Made by a program: the position numbers and the translations under genes
Notes under the pieces: model-generated
The model's database searches: none
What the model saw: only the letters and a program-made list of their open reading frames with translations
Told to the model about the DNA's origin: nothing
Shown: positions 63,067-64,000 of the stretch, piece by piece
Position numbering within the stretch: position 1 is the stretch's first letter
Layout of the letters: each line of letters begins with the position of its first letter
From: Acidobacteriota bacterium
GTDB lineage: Bacteria; Acidobacteriota; Vicinamibacteria; Marinacidobacterales; Marinacidobacteraceae
Reading direction: 5' to 3'
DNA: 64,000 nt
NCBI GenBank assembly: GCA_009835985.1
Contig: VXWI01000036.1
Span: forward strand, 62,001-126,000

Positions 63067-64000
63067 CTAGTTTCCAATGTAGCGGGAGACCAGGGTTCGG
63101 GCTTCCGCCGGATCCCCGCTGCCGTGCACGATCGTCCTCCCGTCGGGGAAGACCACCAGGCGGCGGCCGGCGACCTCGAACTGCAGGAGATGGCTCGTGC
63201 GTCGCAGCGACTCGCGCACCTCCGGCAGTTCGGCGAGGCGGGCGCCCAACTGCTCCAGGAACTCCGGGCCGGCGCCGTTCGGGACCGGCGAGGCGGCGGG
63301 CCGCACCTGCACCGCGTTCCGGCCGCAGAGCGTCAGCAGCGCTCCGCTCGCGTCCCCTTCGAGGAAGGGGAACTCGCGCCGGCCGCAGGCCGGGCAGTCG
63401 GCGTCCGGCTTCCCGATGTCCATGCGGTAGGCCGTCCGTTCCCAGACGTCGAGGTGCCAGATGCCGGTGGCGAGATCCTCGTCCCGCCCGGCCAGCAGCT
63501 TCAGCGCCTCGGTGACCGCGTAGGACGCCACCGCCTGCACCGCCGGCGCGATCACCCCCGCGGTGTCGCAGGTCGGTGACGCTCCGGGAGGCGGGACGTC
63601 GGGAACCACGCATCGCAGGCATCCGGTGCGCCCCGGCAGCACGGTGAGCGTCATTCCGTAGCTGCCGACGCAGGCGGCGTAGATCCAGGGAGTCGCGGTG
63701 GAGACGGCGGCGTCGTTGATGAGGTACCGGGTCTCGAAGTTGTCGGTGGCGTCGAGAACGAGGTCCGTCCCCGCCATGACCTCCCGGACGTTTCCGGCGT
63801 GCAGGTCGAGCGCCAGCGGTTCGAGCGCCACCTCGGGGTTCACCGCCGCCAGTCTCCGGCGCGCTCCCTCCGCTTTCGGGATCCCCTCCCGGGCGTCCTC
63901 TTCGTCGTACAGCGACTGCCGCTGCAGGTTGGACGTCTCCACCGTGTCCCGATCCACGAACCGCACGGTCCCCACGCCGGCCCGCACGAGCATGTCCAGC
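63067..64000 (-). CDS. MoeB/ThiF-family adenylyltransferase (N-terminus beyond window)
   Basis: E1-like enzyme that adenylates a ubiquitin-like sulfur carrier (MoaD or ThiS). About 311 residues are visible and the frame runs off the right edge. VGTVRFVDRDTVETSNLQRQ, DLVLDATDNFETRYLINDAA, zinc-binding CLRC and CPAC pairs, and the PTCDTAGVIAPAV segment with the catalytic-Cys position. The nucleotide-binding Gly loop lies outside. A C-terminal extension of about 90 residues follows the zinc domain. It precedes hisZ by 5 bp, so the two are cotranscribed. Confidence 0.9.
   Translation of the reverse strand, partial: LDMLVRAGVGTVRFVDRDTVETSNLQRQSLYDEEDAREGIPKAEGARRRLAAVNPEVALEPLALDLHAGNVREVMAGTDLVLDATDNFETRYLINDAAVSTATPWIYAACVGSYGMTLTVLPGRTGCLRCVVPDVPPPGASPTCDTAGVIAPAVQAVASYAVTEALKLLAGRDEDLATGIWHLDVWERTAYRMDIGKPDADCPACGRREFPFLEGDASGALLTLCGRNAVQVRPAASPVPNGAGPEFLEQLGARLAELPEVRESLRRTSHLLQFEVAGRRLVVFPDGRTIVHGSGDPAEARTLVSRYIGN

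Noticed and set aside
63067..63622. Long N-terminal extension of hisZ
   Set aside because: It is out-of-frame MoeB/ThiF sequence on the same strand; HisZ homology begins just after ATG 63061.

Overview
The window is a GC-rich bacterial chromosome segment made almost entirely of housekeeping genes. There are no prophage, plasmid, CRISPR, rRNA or tRNA genes that I can see. The mix suggests a free-living Gram-negative outside Proteobacteria, most like Acidobacteriota or a relative: a FecR/DUF6600-type secreted protein, a fused LptF-LptG permease, a B12-dependent ribonucleotide reductase, a short HisG with HisZ, and many GTG/TTG starts. This placement is an inference from gene content, not a phylogeny.

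Layout. 1-3.3 kb (+): a four-gene cell-envelope module of DUF5668-like membrane proteins and DUF4097 beta-repeat proteins. 3.3-22.9 kb (-): one long co-oriented block reading smc, MurU-like nucleotidyltransferase, AmgK-like kinase, asnS, rimO, rimP, nusA, infB, ylxP, rbfA, truB, rpsO, pnp, purC. It covers chromosome organisation, probable muropeptide recycling, and transcription/translation. 23.2-25.5 kb (+): single-chain LptFG lipopolysaccharide permease. 25.5-32.5 kb: sugar-nucleotidyltransferase, metK, valS, FtsB/DivIC-like and GspC-like genes. 33.3-39.7 kb (+): SpoIIE-type phosphatase, a tandem-domain RNase III, acyl-CoA dehydrogenase, glpX and UPF0158. 39.8-45 kb (+): repetitive secreted FecR protein and nrdJ. 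45-54.9 kb: mtaB, lactate permease, phosphodiesterase-like enzyme, M20 peptidase, FAH-family lipoprotein, and a small (-) operon of a degenerate Fic protein, a membrane protein and a DUF393 protein. 55-63 kb: a nearly complete histidine pathway in two convergent operons. A MoeB/ThiF gene runs off the right edge.

Points that stand out. (1) The RNase III gene at 35143-36759 encodes two RNase III domains followed by two dsRNA-binding domains in one chain, the architecture of Drosha and the Dicer C-terminus; the second catalytic domain is degenerate. (2) A DUF393 (DCC) thiol-oxidoreductase gene at 53408-53827 is intact except for an in-frame TGA exactly at the first Cys of its CxxC motif. A GGUC-loop hairpin follows about 20 nt later, as in a bacterial SECIS, making it a candidate selenoprotein. 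(3) A 183-185 bp element with terminal inverted repeats occurs as one simple copy, one copy nested inside another, and two degenerate copies. Its terminal TAG serves as the stop codon of metK and hisD. (4) Paired NrdR-like boxes 32 bp apart lie at the nrdJ promoter and, unexpectedly, between smc and lptFG. (5) Several genes have a TAGAAT-like -10 hexamer only 6-13 nt before the start codon, implying leaderless or near-leaderless mRNAs.
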